From Pseudoleptotrichia goodfellowii (GTDB lineage Bacteria; Fusobacteriota; Fusobacteriia; Fusobacteriales; Leptotrichiaceae), in NCBI RefSeq assembly GCF_007990505.1, contig NZ_AP019822.1, positions 930,001 through 994,000 on the forward strand: DNA of 64,000 nt, read 5' to 3'. The notes under the pieces were generated by a model. The model did not search any database and was not told the origin of the DNA. It was given only the letters and a program-made list of their open reading frames with translations. The translations under genes and the position numbers were made by a program. Shown in pieces: positions 51,267-61,207 of this stretch. Positions within the stretch are counted from its first letter, which is position 1. Every line of letters begins with the position of its first letter.

Positions 51267-51319
51267 TTGACACGAGAAAATAAAAGTGATAGAATAAAAA
51301 ATGACTTGTGGGTCATTTT
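51267..51319 (+). promoter_or_regulatory. V-ATPase promoter 1 with initial hairpin/operator
   Basis: TTGACA (51267-51272), 17 bp, TAGAAT (51290-51295) is the best -35 in the window. AAAATGAC (51298-51305) and GTCATTTT (51312-51319) form an 8-bp dyad right at the expected transcript start, which could be an operator or a 5' hairpin. Confidence 0.72.
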
Positions 51320-51355
51320 GAAATAAAAATTTAAGAAAGCAAAAAAACGAAAATG

Positions 51356-51364
51356 TGGTATAAT
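51356..51364 (+). promoter_or_regulatory. V-ATPase promoter 2 (extended -10)
   Basis: TGGTATAAT forms an extended -10 about 57 bp before the first ATPase gene, without a good -35. It would bypass the dyad at promoter 1. Confidence 0.5.
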
Positions 51365-51420
51365 TATAACGTATAGGTTAATTTGCTGCAAACAAAATTC
51401 TGAAAAAGGAGGAAATAAAT

Positions 51421-51732
51421 TTGGCAAAAGAAGTATTGGAAAAAATTAAAAGTACTGAAAAAGAAGCTGATGAAATTATTATAAAAGCTAATGAAAATGC
51501 TAAAAACATCTTGAAAGATATTGATAAAAAAATAAAAGATGACAGTGAAAAAATAATTTTTGATGCTCAACAGGAAATTAAAGAGCAGGAAGAGAAAACA
51601 GTAGAAGAAGTCAATAAAGATGTCGAGTTTCTTCTGAATAAAGAAAGAGAAAGCCTGAAAAGCATTTTGGATATTGATGAAGGCAAAATGAATGAAATAG
51701 TGAATTTATTAGCAGAGAGGATTGTGAAATAA
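51421..51732 (+). CDS. ntpF: V-type ATPase peripheral stalk subunit (G/H type)
   Basis: The start is TTG 51421 behind AAAGGAGG; 103 residues, almost entirely coiled coil (EVLEKIKSTEKEADEIIIKANENAKNIL then a Glu/Lys-rich heptad run). Size and first position in the operon match subunit H/NtpF, which pairs with subunit E to make the peripheral stalks. Sequence alone would not separate it from other coiled coils; the operon does. Confidence 0.85.
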   Translation: MAKEVLEKIKSTEKEADEIIIKANENAKNILKDIDKKIKDDSEKIIFDAQQEIKEQEEKTVEEVNKDVEFLLNKERESLKSILDIDEGKMNEIVNLLAERIVK

Positions 51733-51735
51733 ATA

Positions 51736-53688
51736 ATGGCAATAGTTAAAATGAGTAAGTTTAATTTAATTGCTTTCGACTCCCAAAGAGCTAAAATCTT
51801 AAAAGGACTTCAAAAATTTAAAGAAGTCAGTTTTATTGATATTAATGAAGATGATAATGAAGAAGAAATCCTGAATAGAGTTTTCGATAATGAAGAGTTG
51901 ACTAAAATTGAAGAAAGACTTTATTCTGTTGATTATTCGATTAAGTTGCTGAAAAGATATCAGGTGATTAAAAAAGATATAAAGTTAATGATGAAAGGTA
52001 ATGATAATTATACCTTTGAGGAGTTGGCTAAAAAAGCGGCTGTGTATGACTGGAAAGAAATATGTCGGAAACTGAAAAAATTAGGCTCAAATCTGGATGA
52101 AGTACGTTCGAAAATATCTAAAAAATATGGTGAACTTGAAAGTGTATCTTTATGGAAAAGACTGGATGTGAATCCTGAGGCACTGAAAAATCTTAAAACG
52201 GTGGACACTTATTTGGGAACAGTACCTTTTAAATTAAAAAATGATTTTATTTCCAAAATAAGTGAACTTGATAAAACTTATTATGAAGAGTTGAGAGTTA
52301 CGAAAGATGATGTTTATTATCTGGTTATATCCGATAAAAGTGAATCTGAAAAAGAAAAACTTGCTGAAACTTTTAGAGATACGAGTTTTGTTGTAACAGA
52401 TATTAAACTGGATGCAGTGCCTGAAGAACAGATGAATGTACTTAAAAAAGAAATTCAGGAACTTAAAGATGAAAAGCATGCTTTAAAAGATGAAATAAAA
52501 AGCTATGACGAAGAGTTGAGTAGCTTGGAAGCCGTTTATGAATATCTGAAAAATAAGAAGTTGAGAATTACCGAAACGGAGAAAATGGCTAAAACTGAAA
52601 ATACATGTATATTAAGAGGCTGGATTCCTACAGGAAGAAAAGAGGAATTTGAAAAAACAGTAAAGGAAATAACACACGGAAATTATTATACGGAATTTGA
52701 AGAAGCCGACTTGGAAGATGAGAAAGTTCCGATAAAATTGAAAAACGGAAAAATTGTAAGTGCATTTGAGAATTTGACTGAAATGTATGCTTTACCTAAA
52801 TATAACGAAATAGATCCTACACCTTTGTTTACACCGTTTTATATAGTGTTCTTCGGAATGATGGGTGCAGATGTCGGATACGGACTGATTCTTTTATTAG
52901 GAACGTTGTTTACCTTAAAATTTGTAAATTTGAATAAAAAAATGAAACTTATGGTACAATTTTTCTTTTATTTAAGTTTCTCAGTAATAATATGGGGATT
53001 CTTATATGGCTCATATTTCGGTGCCGAAATGCCAGGAATGTGGCGGTTGATAAATCCTGCCAATGAATTTCAGAAACTGTTAATAGGATCGATGATATTT
53101 GGATTGATACATTTATTTTTCGGACTTGCGATTAAGGCATACTTGCTGTTTAAGGCAAAAAAACCTTTAGATGCTCTGTATGACGTAGGTTTCTGGTATA
53201 TGGCTCTTGCAGGAGGAATAGTTTATCTTGTATTCTCTTTGATGAAACTCTCCCCTGTCGTTACAAATATATCTATGTGGATAATGATTGTAGGGATGAT
53301 AGGAATAGTACTTACAGGAGGAAGAGAAGCTAAAAGTATCGGAGGGAAATTGGGAGGAGGACTTTACAGTCTTTACGGAATTTCAGGATATGTAGGAGAT
53401 TTTGTGTCTTATTCAAGACTTATGGCTTTGGGATTATCAGGAGGATTTATTGCACAGTCAATGAATATGATAGCACAAATGCTAGGAGGTTCTATATACG
53501 GATTGGTTTTTGTACCTGTAATACTTGTGGTAGGACATTTGTTTAATCTGTTCCTCGCATTCTTAGGAGCTTATGTGCATACTTCAAGACTTATATACGT
53601 GGAATTTTTCGGTAAATTTTACGAAGGCGGAGGTAAAGCTTTTAAAAATTTCAGAACAGAAAGTAAATATATAAATTTGGAAGATTAG
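51736..53688 (+). CDS. ntpI: V-type ATPase membrane subunit I (a-subunit)
   Basis: Subunit I forms the static half-channels for ion flow. A cytoplasmic N-terminal half (about 1-345) with long coiled coils (EEQMNVLKKEIQELKDEKHAL) is followed by a membrane half with about seven or eight hydrophobic segments, including FFGMMGADVGYGLIL, GGLYSLYGISGYVGDFVSYSRLMALGLSGG (the conserved essential Arg is in SYSRLMALGL) and FLGAYVHTSRLIYVEFFGKFY. The 650 residues are complete. Confidence 0.95.
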   Translation: MAIVKMSKFNLIAFDSQRAKILKGLQKFKEVSFIDINEDDNEEEILNRVFDNEELTKIEERLYSVDYSIKLLKRYQVIKKDIKLMMKGNDNYTFEELAKKAAVYDWKEICRKLKKLGSNLDEVRSKISKKYGELESVSLWKRLDVNPEALKNLKTVDTYLGTVPFKLKNDFISKISELDKTYYEELRVTKDDVYYLVISDKSESEKEKLAETFRDTSFVVTDIKLDAVPEEQMNVLKKEIQELKDEKHALKDEIKSYDEELSSLEAVYEYLKNKKLRITETEKMAKTENTCILRGWIPTGRKEEFEKTVKEITHGNYYTEFEEADLEDEKVPIKLKNGKIVSAFENLTEMYALPKYNEIDPTPLFTPFYIVFFGMMGADVGYGLILLLGTLFTLKFVNLNKKMKLMVQFFFYLSFSVIIWGFLYGSYFGAEMPGMWRLINPANEFQKLLIGSMIFGLIHLFFGLAIKAYLLFKAKKPLDALYDVGFWYMALAGGIVYLVFSLMKLSPVVTNISMWIMIVGMIGIVLTGGREAKSIGGKLGGGLYSLYGISGYVGDFVSYSRLMALGLSGGFIAQSMNMIAQMLGGSIYGLVFVPVILVVGHLFNLFLAFLGAYVHTSRLIYVEFFGKFYEGGGKAFKNFRTESKYINLED

Positions 53689-53735
53689 TAAAATTAATAA
53701 TTTTTGTTAAAAAATAAAATAAAAATAAATTTTAG

Positions 53736-54248
<513 letters not shown>

Positions 54249-54318
54249 AAATTATCTGAAGATGGTATACGACACAGGAAAAAGCAATAAAATAAGTTTA
54301 AGTTAAGGATGTGAAATA

Positions 54319-54873
54319 ATGTCTAATTTGGATAATTTAACATCAAAAATTATAAATGATGCTAAAGAAAAAGCAGCTGAAATCGAGCAGAAAGCAAAAG
54401 AAACAGCTGAAGAAAAATATAAATCCGGTATGAAAAAAGCTGAGGAGAAAAAAGAAAGAATTTTGGAAACAGGAAAAAGAGAGAGGGAACTTCTTTCTGA
54501 AAGAATGAAATCCGGAGCAAATCTGAAAGCCAGAGATGATAAGCTGAAAGCGAAACAGGAGGCAATAGATAAAGTAATACTGAGATTGAAAGAAAAACTT
54601 GTAAATATGAGTGAAAGAGAATATCTTGATTATATTTCCAAAAATATAGATGTTTCTTCATTTAATCAAAATAAAAAGTTAATAGTGAAAAAAGAATACG
54701 TAAATAAAGTAAAAGAAAGATTTCCGAATATTAAAGTCGAGGAGAACGAATTTGTAAATTCCGGATTTATAATTGAAGAAAACGGAATTCAGGAAAACTA
54801 TACTTTTGAAGTTAAACTGGATTTTATGAGAGACGAATTGGAAGTTGAAATTTCAAAATTGCTCTTTTCATAA
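54319..54873 (+). CDS. ntpE: V-type ATPase peripheral stalk subunit E
   Basis: It has 184 residues: a coiled coil (about 1-95, DAKEKAAEIEQKAKETAEEKY) followed by a globular C-terminal domain with KLIVKKEYVNKVKERFP and SGFIIEENGIQENYTFEVKLD, the subunit E signature. It forms the stator stalk with the G/H subunit. GGATGTG provides the ribosome site. Confidence 0.9.
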   Translation: MSNLDNLTSKIINDAKEKAAEIEQKAKETAEEKYKSGMKKAEEKKERILETGKRERELLSERMKSGANLKARDDKLKAKQEAIDKVILRLKEKLVNMSEREYLDYISKNIDVSSFNQNKKLIVKKEYVNKVKERFPNIKVEENEFVNSGFIIEENGIQENYTFEVKLDFMRDELEVEISKLLFS

Positions 54874-54893
54874 TAATATAAGGGAGAAAGTGC

Positions 54894-55895
54894 ATGAATA
54901 GAATGGATTACGGACGAAGTGTCGTAACTGTAAGAGTGTTGGAAAAAAGGCTTTTAACTAAAAATAAACTGGAAAGAATGATAGAAGCCGAAACTCCCGA
55001 TGAAGTATTGAAATTGTTGGGAGAAACGGAATATTCCCAAAATATGACCGATATTGATAACAGTCGGGATTATGAAAAAATATTGAAAAGAGAAACTGAA
55101 AGAGTATTTTCACTGGTAAGAGACATGTCTAAAGACAGTGAAATAGTCGATATTTTGTCTTTAAAATATGATTATCATAATTTAAAAGTATTGCTTAGAG
55201 GAAGAATGGCAGGAAAAGATTTTTCAAATTTGCTGATAGATGCTGGAACTGTAAAAGCGGGAAGAATGAAATCGGATTTTGAAACAAAAAGTTACGATGA
55301 TTTGCCGAAAGAGTTTGTAGCTGTAATCAATGAGGCTGAAAAAGATTTTTCTGAAAATAAAGATCCTCAAAGAATAGATATAATAGCCGATAAATATTAT
55401 TATTCTCATTTGTTGAGAATTGCAAACAGCATAGATACGGAAATATTGAGGGATTATGTCCAGGGACTTATAGATTTTCAGAATATAATAACTTTGTTAA
55501 GAGTAAAAAAACAAAACAGAGATTTTAAATTTTTGGAAAATGTAATACATGACGGAGGAAAAATTTCCAGAGAAAAAATAATTTCTTCTTTGAATGACAG
55601 TCCGGAAGGTATAGCAAATAAATTTAAAAAAGAAAAAATAGGTGTTTATTTGACAAAAGGAATGGAAGTTTTCGGAGAAAACGGAAGACTTTCGGAATTG
55701 GAAAAAATAGCGGATAATTATCTGCTTGAGCTTAATAAGGAATCAAAATATATTGTATTCGGCCCTGAGCCTTTATTTACTTATCTTGTAGCAAAAGAAA
55801 GAGAAATAAATGCTGTAAGAATGATAATGGTAAGTAAAATTAACAATATAAATTCCGAAAAAGTAAAAGAAAGGCTGCGTGATACATATGCATAA
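54894..55895 (+). CDS. ntpC: V-type ATPase subunit C (d-type)
   Basis: It has 333 residues, mostly helical, and couples the central shaft to the K ring. YGRSVVTVRVLEKRLLTKNKLERMIEAE, LSLKYDYHNLKVLLRGRMAG and PLFTYLVAKEREINAVRMIMVSK are typical of prokaryotic subunit C. The stop overlaps the start of subunit F by eight bases. Confidence 0.92.
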   Translation: MNRMDYGRSVVTVRVLEKRLLTKNKLERMIEAETPDEVLKLLGETEYSQNMTDIDNSRDYEKILKRETERVFSLVRDMSKDSEIVDILSLKYDYHNLKVLLRGRMAGKDFSNLLIDAGTVKAGRMKSDFETKSYDDLPKEFVAVINEAEKDFSENKDPQRIDIIADKYYYSHLLRIANSIDTEILRDYVQGLIDFQNIITLLRVKKQNRDFKFLENVIHDGGKISREKIISSLNDSPEGIANKFKKEKIGVYLTKGMEVFGENGRLSELEKIADNYLLELNKESKYIVFGPEPLFTYLVAKEREINAVRMIMVSKINNINSEKVKERLRDTYA

Positions 55896-56196
55896 AATCG
55901 GTGTTGTGGGTGATAAAGATTCAATATTGGCATTTAGAGCGTTGGGTGTAGATGTATATCCTGCAGTCGGAAAAGAAGAAGCAAGAAAAATAATAGATAA
56001 ACTGGCGAGTGATAAATACGGAATTATATTCGTAACCGAACAGATTGCTCAGCTTGTGGAAGAAACTATTGAAAGATATAACAGAGATTTGATTCCTGCG
56101 ATAATATTGATTCCGAATAATCAGGGAAGTCTGGGAACAGGAATCCAAAAAATAAATGATTATGTAGAAAAAGCAATAGGTTCAAATATATTTTAA
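55888..56196 (+). CDS. ntpG: V-type ATPase central shaft subunit F
   Basis: It has 102 residues from ATG 55888 (MHKIGVVGDKDSILAFRALG); a GTG at 55879 in frame adds only three residues. GDKDSILAFRALGVDVYP, GIIFVTEQIAQLV and PAIILIPNNQGSLGTGIQKI define the family. There is no strong ribosome site; translation is probably coupled to subunit C. It binds subunit D in the rotor axis. Confidence 0.93.
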   Translation: MHKIGVVGDKDSILAFRALGVDVYPAVGKEEARKIIDKLASDKYGIIFVTEQIAQLVEETIERYNRDLIPAIILIPNNQGSLGTGIQKINDYVEKAIGSNIF

Positions 56197-56244
56197 AACT
56201 TGAAATCAAGACTTCAAATACTTGGAGAAAGAAGGAGATGTTCA

Positions 56245-58017
56245 TTGAAAGTAGGAAAAATTATAAAGGTTTCAGGACCTCTTGTAGTTGCAGAGGGAAT
56301 GGACGAAGCAAATGTTTATGATGTCGTAAGAGTTTCCGATAATAAATTGATAGGTGAAATAATAGAAATGAGAGGCGACAAGGCGTCTATTCAGGTTTAT
56401 GAAGAAACTGTAGGAATAGGACCGGGAGAACCTGTATACTCCACAGGAGAGCCTTTGAGTGTGGAACTCGGACCGGGACTTTTGGAAGCGATGTTTGACG
56501 GTATACAAAGACCGTTAAAAGAGTTTCAGGAAGTTGCGGGAGATTATTTGAATAAAGGAGTAGAAGTTCCGTCTTTAAACAGAGAGAAAAAATGGGATTT
56601 TGAACCTGTTATGAAAGTCGGAGATAAAGTGGAAGCCGGAGATATAATAGGAACAGTTCAGGAAACTTCGGTTATAAGCCATAAAATTATGATACCTCTC
56701 GGAATAAGCGGGAAAATAAAATCCATCGAAAAAGGAAGTTTTACTGTTACAGATACTGTAGCAGTAGTAGAAACCGACAAAGGCGATGTAAATATTCAGA
56801 TGATGCAGAAATGGCCTGTGCGTAGAGGTAGAAAATACAAACAGAAATTAAATCCTGAGGCTCCTTTGATTACAGGACAAAGAGTAATAGATACATTTTT
56901 CCCTGTAACAAAAGGAGGAACTGCCTGTGTGCCGGGACCGTTCGGATCGGGAAAAACGGTAGTACAGCATCAGCTTGCAAAATGGGCAGATGCACAGATA
57001 ATAGTATATGTAGGATGCGGAGAACGTGGAAACGAGATGACGGACGTTCTTATGGAATTTCCTGAAATAATAGATCCTAATACAGGACAGTCATTGATGA
57101 AAAGAACGGTGCTTATAGCAAATACTTCAAATATGCCGGTTGCCGCAAGGGAAGCAAGTATATATACCGGAATAACTATTGCAGAATATTTCAGGGATAT
57201 GGGATATTCGGTAGCGATAATGGCCGATTCTACATCAAGATGGGCAGAAGCTCTTCGTGAAATGTCAGGACGTCTGGAAGAAATGCCGGGAGATGAAGGA
57301 TACCCTGCTTATTTGGGATCGAGAGCGGCAGACTTTTATGAAAGATCGGGTAAAGTAGTATGTCTGGGAGCTGACAACAGAGAAGGAGCGTTGACGGTAA
57401 TAGGTGCGGTTTCGCCTCCGGGAGGGGATATTTCCGAGCCTGTATCACAGGCTACACTTAGAATAGTTAAAGTGTTCTGGGGACTTGATGCGAACCTTGC
57501 TTACAGAAGACACTTCCCGGCTATTAACTGGTTAAATTCATATTCACTGTATCAGACAAAAGTAGACGGATGGATGGATAAAAATATAGGACCTGAATTT
57601 TCCCAAAACAGACAAAGAGCAATGGCACTGTTACAGGAAGAATCAAGTTTACAGGAAATAGTAAGACTGGTAGGTAGAGATACTTTATCGGAAAAAGATC
57701 AGTTAAAACTTGAAGTAGCAAAATCTATAAGAGAAGATTATTTGCAACAGAATGCCTTTATGGAATCGGATACTTATACTTCATTGGCAAAACAGGACAA
57801 AATGTTGGCTCTTGTGTTGAAATTTTACGATGAAGGACTGAGAGGACTTGATTCGAGAGTTTATTTAAAAGAAGTTTCCGAAATGCCTGTAAGAGAAAAA
57901 ATAGCGAGAGCAAAATATCTCCCTGAAGAAGAATTGAACAAAATAGATGATATTTCCGAAGAAATAACAAAAGAAATCGACAACCTTATAAGTGAGGGAG
58001 GTATATCTAATGCTTAA
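56245..58017 (+). CDS. ntpA: V-type ATPase catalytic subunit A
   Basis: This is the ATP-hydrolysing subunit. The frame is open from 56200, but AAGGAG (56232-56237) fits a TTG at 56245, which gives the expected N-terminus [19 protein letters not shown] and 590 residues. Walker A is GPFGSGKT (231-238). [13 protein letters not shown] carries the catalytic Glu and [23 protein letters not shown] the adenine and Arg region. The bulge domain insertion (about 110-200) is present. The stop overlaps subunit B. Confidence 0.96.
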   Translation: MKVGKIIKVSGPLVVAEGMDEANVYDVVRVSDNKLIGEIIEMRGDKASIQVYEETVGIGPGEPVYSTGEPLSVELGPGLLEAMFDGIQRPLKEFQEVAGDYLNKGVEVPSLNREKKWDFEPVMKVGDKVEAGDIIGTVQETSVISHKIMIPLGISGKIKSIEKGSFTVTDTVAVVETDKGDVNIQMMQKWPVRRGRKYKQKLNPEAPLITGQRVIDTFFPVTKGGTACVPGPFGSGKTVVQHQLAKWADAQIIVYVGCGERGNEMTDVLMEFPEIIDPNTGQSLMKRTVLIANTSNMPVAAREASIYTGITIAEYFRDMGYSVAIMADSTSRWAEALREMSGRLEEMPGDEGYPAYLGSRAADFYERSGKVVCLGADNREGALTVIGAVSPPGGDISEPVSQATLRIVKVFWGLDANLAYRRHFPAINWLNSYSLYQTKVDGWMDKNIGPEFSQNRQRAMALLQEESSLQEIVRLVGRDTLSEKDQLKLEVAKSIREDYLQQNAFMESDTYTSLAKQDKMLALVLKFYDEGLRGLDSRVYLKEVSEMPVREKIARAKYLPEEELNKIDDISEEITKEIDNLISEGGISNA

Positions 58018-59389
58018 AGAATATAAAACAATTACCGAAATAGTCGGTCCTTTGATGATAGTTGAAGGAGTCGAAGGTGTAAAATATGAAGAACTTGTGG
58101 AAATCGAAACTCAAACGGGAGAACTTAGACGTGGAAGAGTATTGGAAGTAAACGGCGACAAAGCTATGGTTCAGTTGTTTGAAAGTTCTGCAGGGATAAA
58201 CTTGAAAGATACAAAAGTCAGATTTTTAGGAAAACCTTTATCATTGGGGGTCTCTGAAGATATGATAGGAAGAATATTTGATGGATTGGGAAGACCGAAA
58301 GACAACGGTCCGAAAATCATACCCGAAAAAAGTTTGGATATAAACGGAGTGGCGATAAATCCTGTTGCGAGAGATTATCCGTCGGAATTTATTCAAACCG
58401 GAGTTTCTTCCATTGACGGATTGAATACGTTGGTTAGAGGACAAAAATTGCCTATATTTTCAGGATCAGGACTTCCTCATGCGGAACTTGCAGCACAGAT
58501 AGCAAGACAAGCGAGAGTTTTAGGATCGGGATCAAAATTTGCGGTAGTTTTCGGAGCTATAGGAATTACTTTTGAGGAAGCTCAGTTCTTTATTGATGAT
58601 TTTACTAAAACAGGTGCGATAGACAGAGCTGTATTGTTTATGAACCTTGCAGATGACCCTGCAATAGAAAGGATAGCAACTCCGAGAATGGCTCTTACAT
58701 GTGCTGAATATCTTGCTTTTGAAAAAGGAATGCATGTACTTGTAATTCTTACGGACTTGACTAACTACTGTGAAGCACTTCGTGAAGTGTCTGCAGCTAG
58801 AAAAGAAGTGCCGGGAAGACGTGGATATCCGGGATACCTTTATACAGATTTGTCTACGATTTATGAAAGAGCGGGAAAAATAAAAGGAAAAGAAGGATCA
58901 ATAACTCAGATACCTATACTTACAATGCCTGAAGATGATAAAACTCATCCGATTCCTGATTTGACAGGATATATAACAGAAGGACAGATAATATTGTCGA
59001 GAGATTTGTATAAACAGAATCTGATGCCGCCTGTGGATGTTTTGCCGTCGCTTTCGAGATTGAAAGATAAAGGGATAGGAAAAAATAAAACGAGAGAAGA
59101 CCATGCCGATACAATGAACCAGTTGTTTGCTGCTTATGCCACAGGAAAAGAAGCGAAAGAATTGGCTGTAATATTGGGAGAATCTGCATTGTCCGATACG
59201 GATAAAGCATTTGTAAAATTTACGACTGCTTTTGAAGATCAGTATGTAGCTCAAGGTTTTGAAAAAAACAGAACGATAGAAGAAACGTTGAATTTAGGAT
59301 GGGAACTGTTAAAAATATTGCCTAGAACAGAGTTGAAAAGAATCAGGGATGAATATTTGGAAAAATATTTACCTTCAGGAGATGAATAA
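58010..59389 (+). CDS. ntpB: V-type ATPase regulatory subunit B
   Basis: It is the non-catalytic partner of subunit A, 459 residues from ATG 58010, which GAGGGAGG upstream supports; a GTG at 57992 lies inside that site. The P-loop is replaced by [18 protein letters not shown], as expected for [24 protein letters not shown] carries the Arg finger region. The last bases of ntpA overlap its ATGCTTAA start. Confidence 0.96.
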   Translation: MLKEYKTITEIVGPLMIVEGVEGVKYEELVEIETQTGELRRGRVLEVNGDKAMVQLFESSAGINLKDTKVRFLGKPLSLGVSEDMIGRIFDGLGRPKDNGPKIIPEKSLDINGVAINPVARDYPSEFIQTGVSSIDGLNTLVRGQKLPIFSGSGLPHAELAAQIARQARVLGSGSKFAVVFGAIGITFEEAQFFIDDFTKTGAIDRAVLFMNLADDPAIERIATPRMALTCAEYLAFEKGMHVLVILTDLTNYCEALREVSAARKEVPGRRGYPGYLYTDLSTIYERAGKIKGKEGSITQIPILTMPEDDKTHPIPDLTGYITEGQIILSRDLYKQNLMPPVDVLPSLSRLKDKGIGKNKTREDHADTMNQLFAAYATGKEAKELAVILGESALSDTDKAFVKFTTAFEDQYVAQGFEKNRTIEETLNLGWELLKILPRTELKRIRDEYLEKYLPSGDE

Positions 59390-59391
59390 TT

Positions 59392-60036
59392 ATGGCAAAA
59401 TTAAATATAAATCCTACCCGAATGGAGCTGACAAAGCTTAAAATAAGGCTGAAAACTGCAGTCAGAGGGCATAAACTTCTCAAAGACAAGCAGGACGAAC
59501 TGATGAGACAGTTTATAGACATGATAAAAATGAATAAAAAACTTCGTGAAGAAGTCGAAGGGAAAATACAGGATTCATTCAAGGATTTCTTACTTGCAAG
59601 AGGAGTAATGTCCGATGAAATGCTTGAAAATGCTATTATTTATTCAAATGAGGAAATAGGAGTGGAAATTAAGAAAAAAAATATAATGAGTGTCCACGTG
59701 CCTCAAATGAATTTTATAAAAAATAGTGAAGGAAAGTCTGCTTCTATATATCCTTACGGATATGCTCAGACATCAGCCGATTTGGATGATGCTATTGACG
59801 GATTAAGTAAAGTAATGGATAAGTTGCTCGAATTGGCTGAAGTGGAAAAGGCATGTCAGCTTATGGCAGATGAAGTCGAAAAGACAAGACGCCGTGTAAA
59901 TGCGTTGGAATACATGACAATACCGCAACTTCAGGAAACAATAAGATTTATCCAGATGAAACTTGACGAAAATGAGCGTGGAAGTATCACAAGACTTATG
60001 AAAGTCAAAGATATGATGGCTAAGAAAGAAGCATAA
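59392..60036 (+). CDS. ntpD: V-type ATPase central shaft subunit D
   Basis: It has 214 residues with long helices at both ends: [33 protein letters not shown] (N-terminal shaft helix) and [29 protein letters not shown] (C-terminal shaft helix). It is the last gene of the operon, two bases after ntpB. No terminator with a T-run was seen directly after it; the following 220 bp hold repeated dyads. Confidence 0.94.
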   Translation: MAKLNINPTRMELTKLKIRLKTAVRGHKLLKDKQDELMRQFIDMIKMNKKLREEVEGKIQDSFKDFLLARGVMSDEMLENAIIYSNEEIGVEIKKKNIMSVHVPQMNFIKNSEGKSASIYPYGYAQTSADLDDAIDGLSKVMDKLLELAEVEKACQLMADEVEKTRRRVNALEYMTIPQLQETIRFIQMKLDENERGSITRLMKVKDMMAKKEA

Positions 60037-60073
60037 AATTAATAATTTTGTATAAAAAGTAATTTTAATTAAA

Positions 60074-60174
60074 TCGATTATTCTGTCGATTATAACCGAT
60101 AAAATTATAAAGAAATAATTTTTGTCGATTATAGTCGACAGTTTTTGTAAAAAGTACTTTTTTATCGAGTATAA
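60074..60174. promoter_or_regulatory. Repeated TGTCGATTATA dyads after the V-ATPase operon
   Basis: TGTCGATTATAACCGATA (60084-60101) and TGTCGATTATAGTCGACA (60123-60140) are near-copies 39 bp apart, the second a dyad TGTCGA-N6-TCGACA. Further partial sites are TCGATTA (60074-60080) and ATCGAGTATAA (60164-60174). They lie 85-185 bp before the HAD gene, upstream of a TATACT at 60220-60225, and look like an operator for an unidentified regulator. Confidence 0.5.
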
Positions 60175-60258
60175 ATGTATTGAATTATACTTTTTCTTTT
60201 AAAAAGTAAAATCATATGATATACTGAACTGAAATAATAAAAAAGAGGAGTAAATCTT

Positions 60259-61071
60259 ATGATTAAATTAATAGCTTTGGATATGGACGGAACATTGTTA
60301 AATAACAATAAACATATTGTGGAAGCACAGAAAAAAGCAATAAAAAGGGCAGCTCAGGAAGGAATAAAAATTGTATTATGCACGGGACGTCCTTTATTCG
60401 GAGTAGAACCACTGTATAAAGAACTTGATTTTGATGAGGAAGAATATGTAATTCTGAATAACGGCTGTGAAATAAGAGAAACTAAAAACTGGAGTCTGGT
60501 TGATTCTCACACTTTAACGAAAGAAGAAATTATTGATCTATATAATTTCGGTAAAGGATATAATTTTGATTTTACTTTATTTGATGAGAAACATTATTTT
60601 TGTGTAGGAAAGCCTAACGAATATACTGTACGTGACGGAAATTTCGTGTATGTTCCTATTACGGAAATTGATTTGGAAGAAGCAGTAAGCGGAAAATATA
60701 CTATATTTAAAGGTATGTATGTGGGAGATCCCGAAGAAGTTGACAGATTTCAGAAAAATATCCCTGAAAACATGAAAAAATTATATGAATTTGTCAGAAG
60801 TCAGGTAAGTATTTTGGAAGCAATGCCTTTAGGAGTGAATAAAGGAACAGCCTTAAAAGATTTTGCCAATCGTTTGGGAATTGATAAAAGTGAAGTTATG
60901 GCTTTAGGTGATGGAAATAATGACATAGAAATGCTTGAATATGCAGGTTTCGGAATAGCAATGGCAAACGGAACAGAAGCTGCAAAAAAAGCTGCAAAAT
61001 TTATTACTGATACAAATGAAAATGATGGTGTCGCAAAAGCAATTTACAAATATGTATTTAATGAGAATTAA
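60259..61071 (+). CDS. Cof-type HAD phosphatase
   Basis: It is a 270-residue hydrolase with nucleophile and acid Asp8/Asp10 in LIALDMDGTLL, the CTGRP motif (LCTGRPLFG), the Lys in PLGVNKGTALK and ALGDGNNDIEML. The cap is of the Cof (C2b) type found in YidA-like sugar-phosphate phosphatases. Substrate is unknown. AGAGGAG precedes the ATG. It is a single-gene unit with a strong terminator. Confidence 0.92.
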   Translation: MIKLIALDMDGTLLNNNKHIVEAQKKAIKRAAQEGIKIVLCTGRPLFGVEPLYKELDFDEEEYVILNNGCEIRETKNWSLVDSHTLTKEEIIDLYNFGKGYNFDFTLFDEKHYFCVGKPNEYTVRDGNFVYVPITEIDLEEAVSGKYTIFKGMYVGDPEEVDRFQKNIPENMKKLYEFVRSQVSILEAMPLGVNKGTALKDFANRLGIDKSEVMALGDGNNDIEMLEYAGFGIAMANGTEAAKKAAKFITDTNENDGVAKAIYKYVFNEN

Positions 61072-61095
61072 TTCAAATGATATTTTTTATTTTAA

Positions 61096-61140
61096 AATAC
61101 TCCCGCTAACACAGTAAAAACTGTAAATAACGGGAGTATT
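61096..61140. terminator. Bidirectional terminator between the HAD and dipeptidase genes
   Basis: AATACTCCCG (61096-61105) pairs with CGGGAGTATT (61131-61140), with an inner CAGT/ACTG pairing and A/T-rich flanks. Confidence 0.85.
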
Positions 61141-61207
61141 ATTATATAAGGAAAGAAAATTTGCTTTTTATATATTCACAAGAATCTTTTATGGATTCTT
61201 TTGAATT

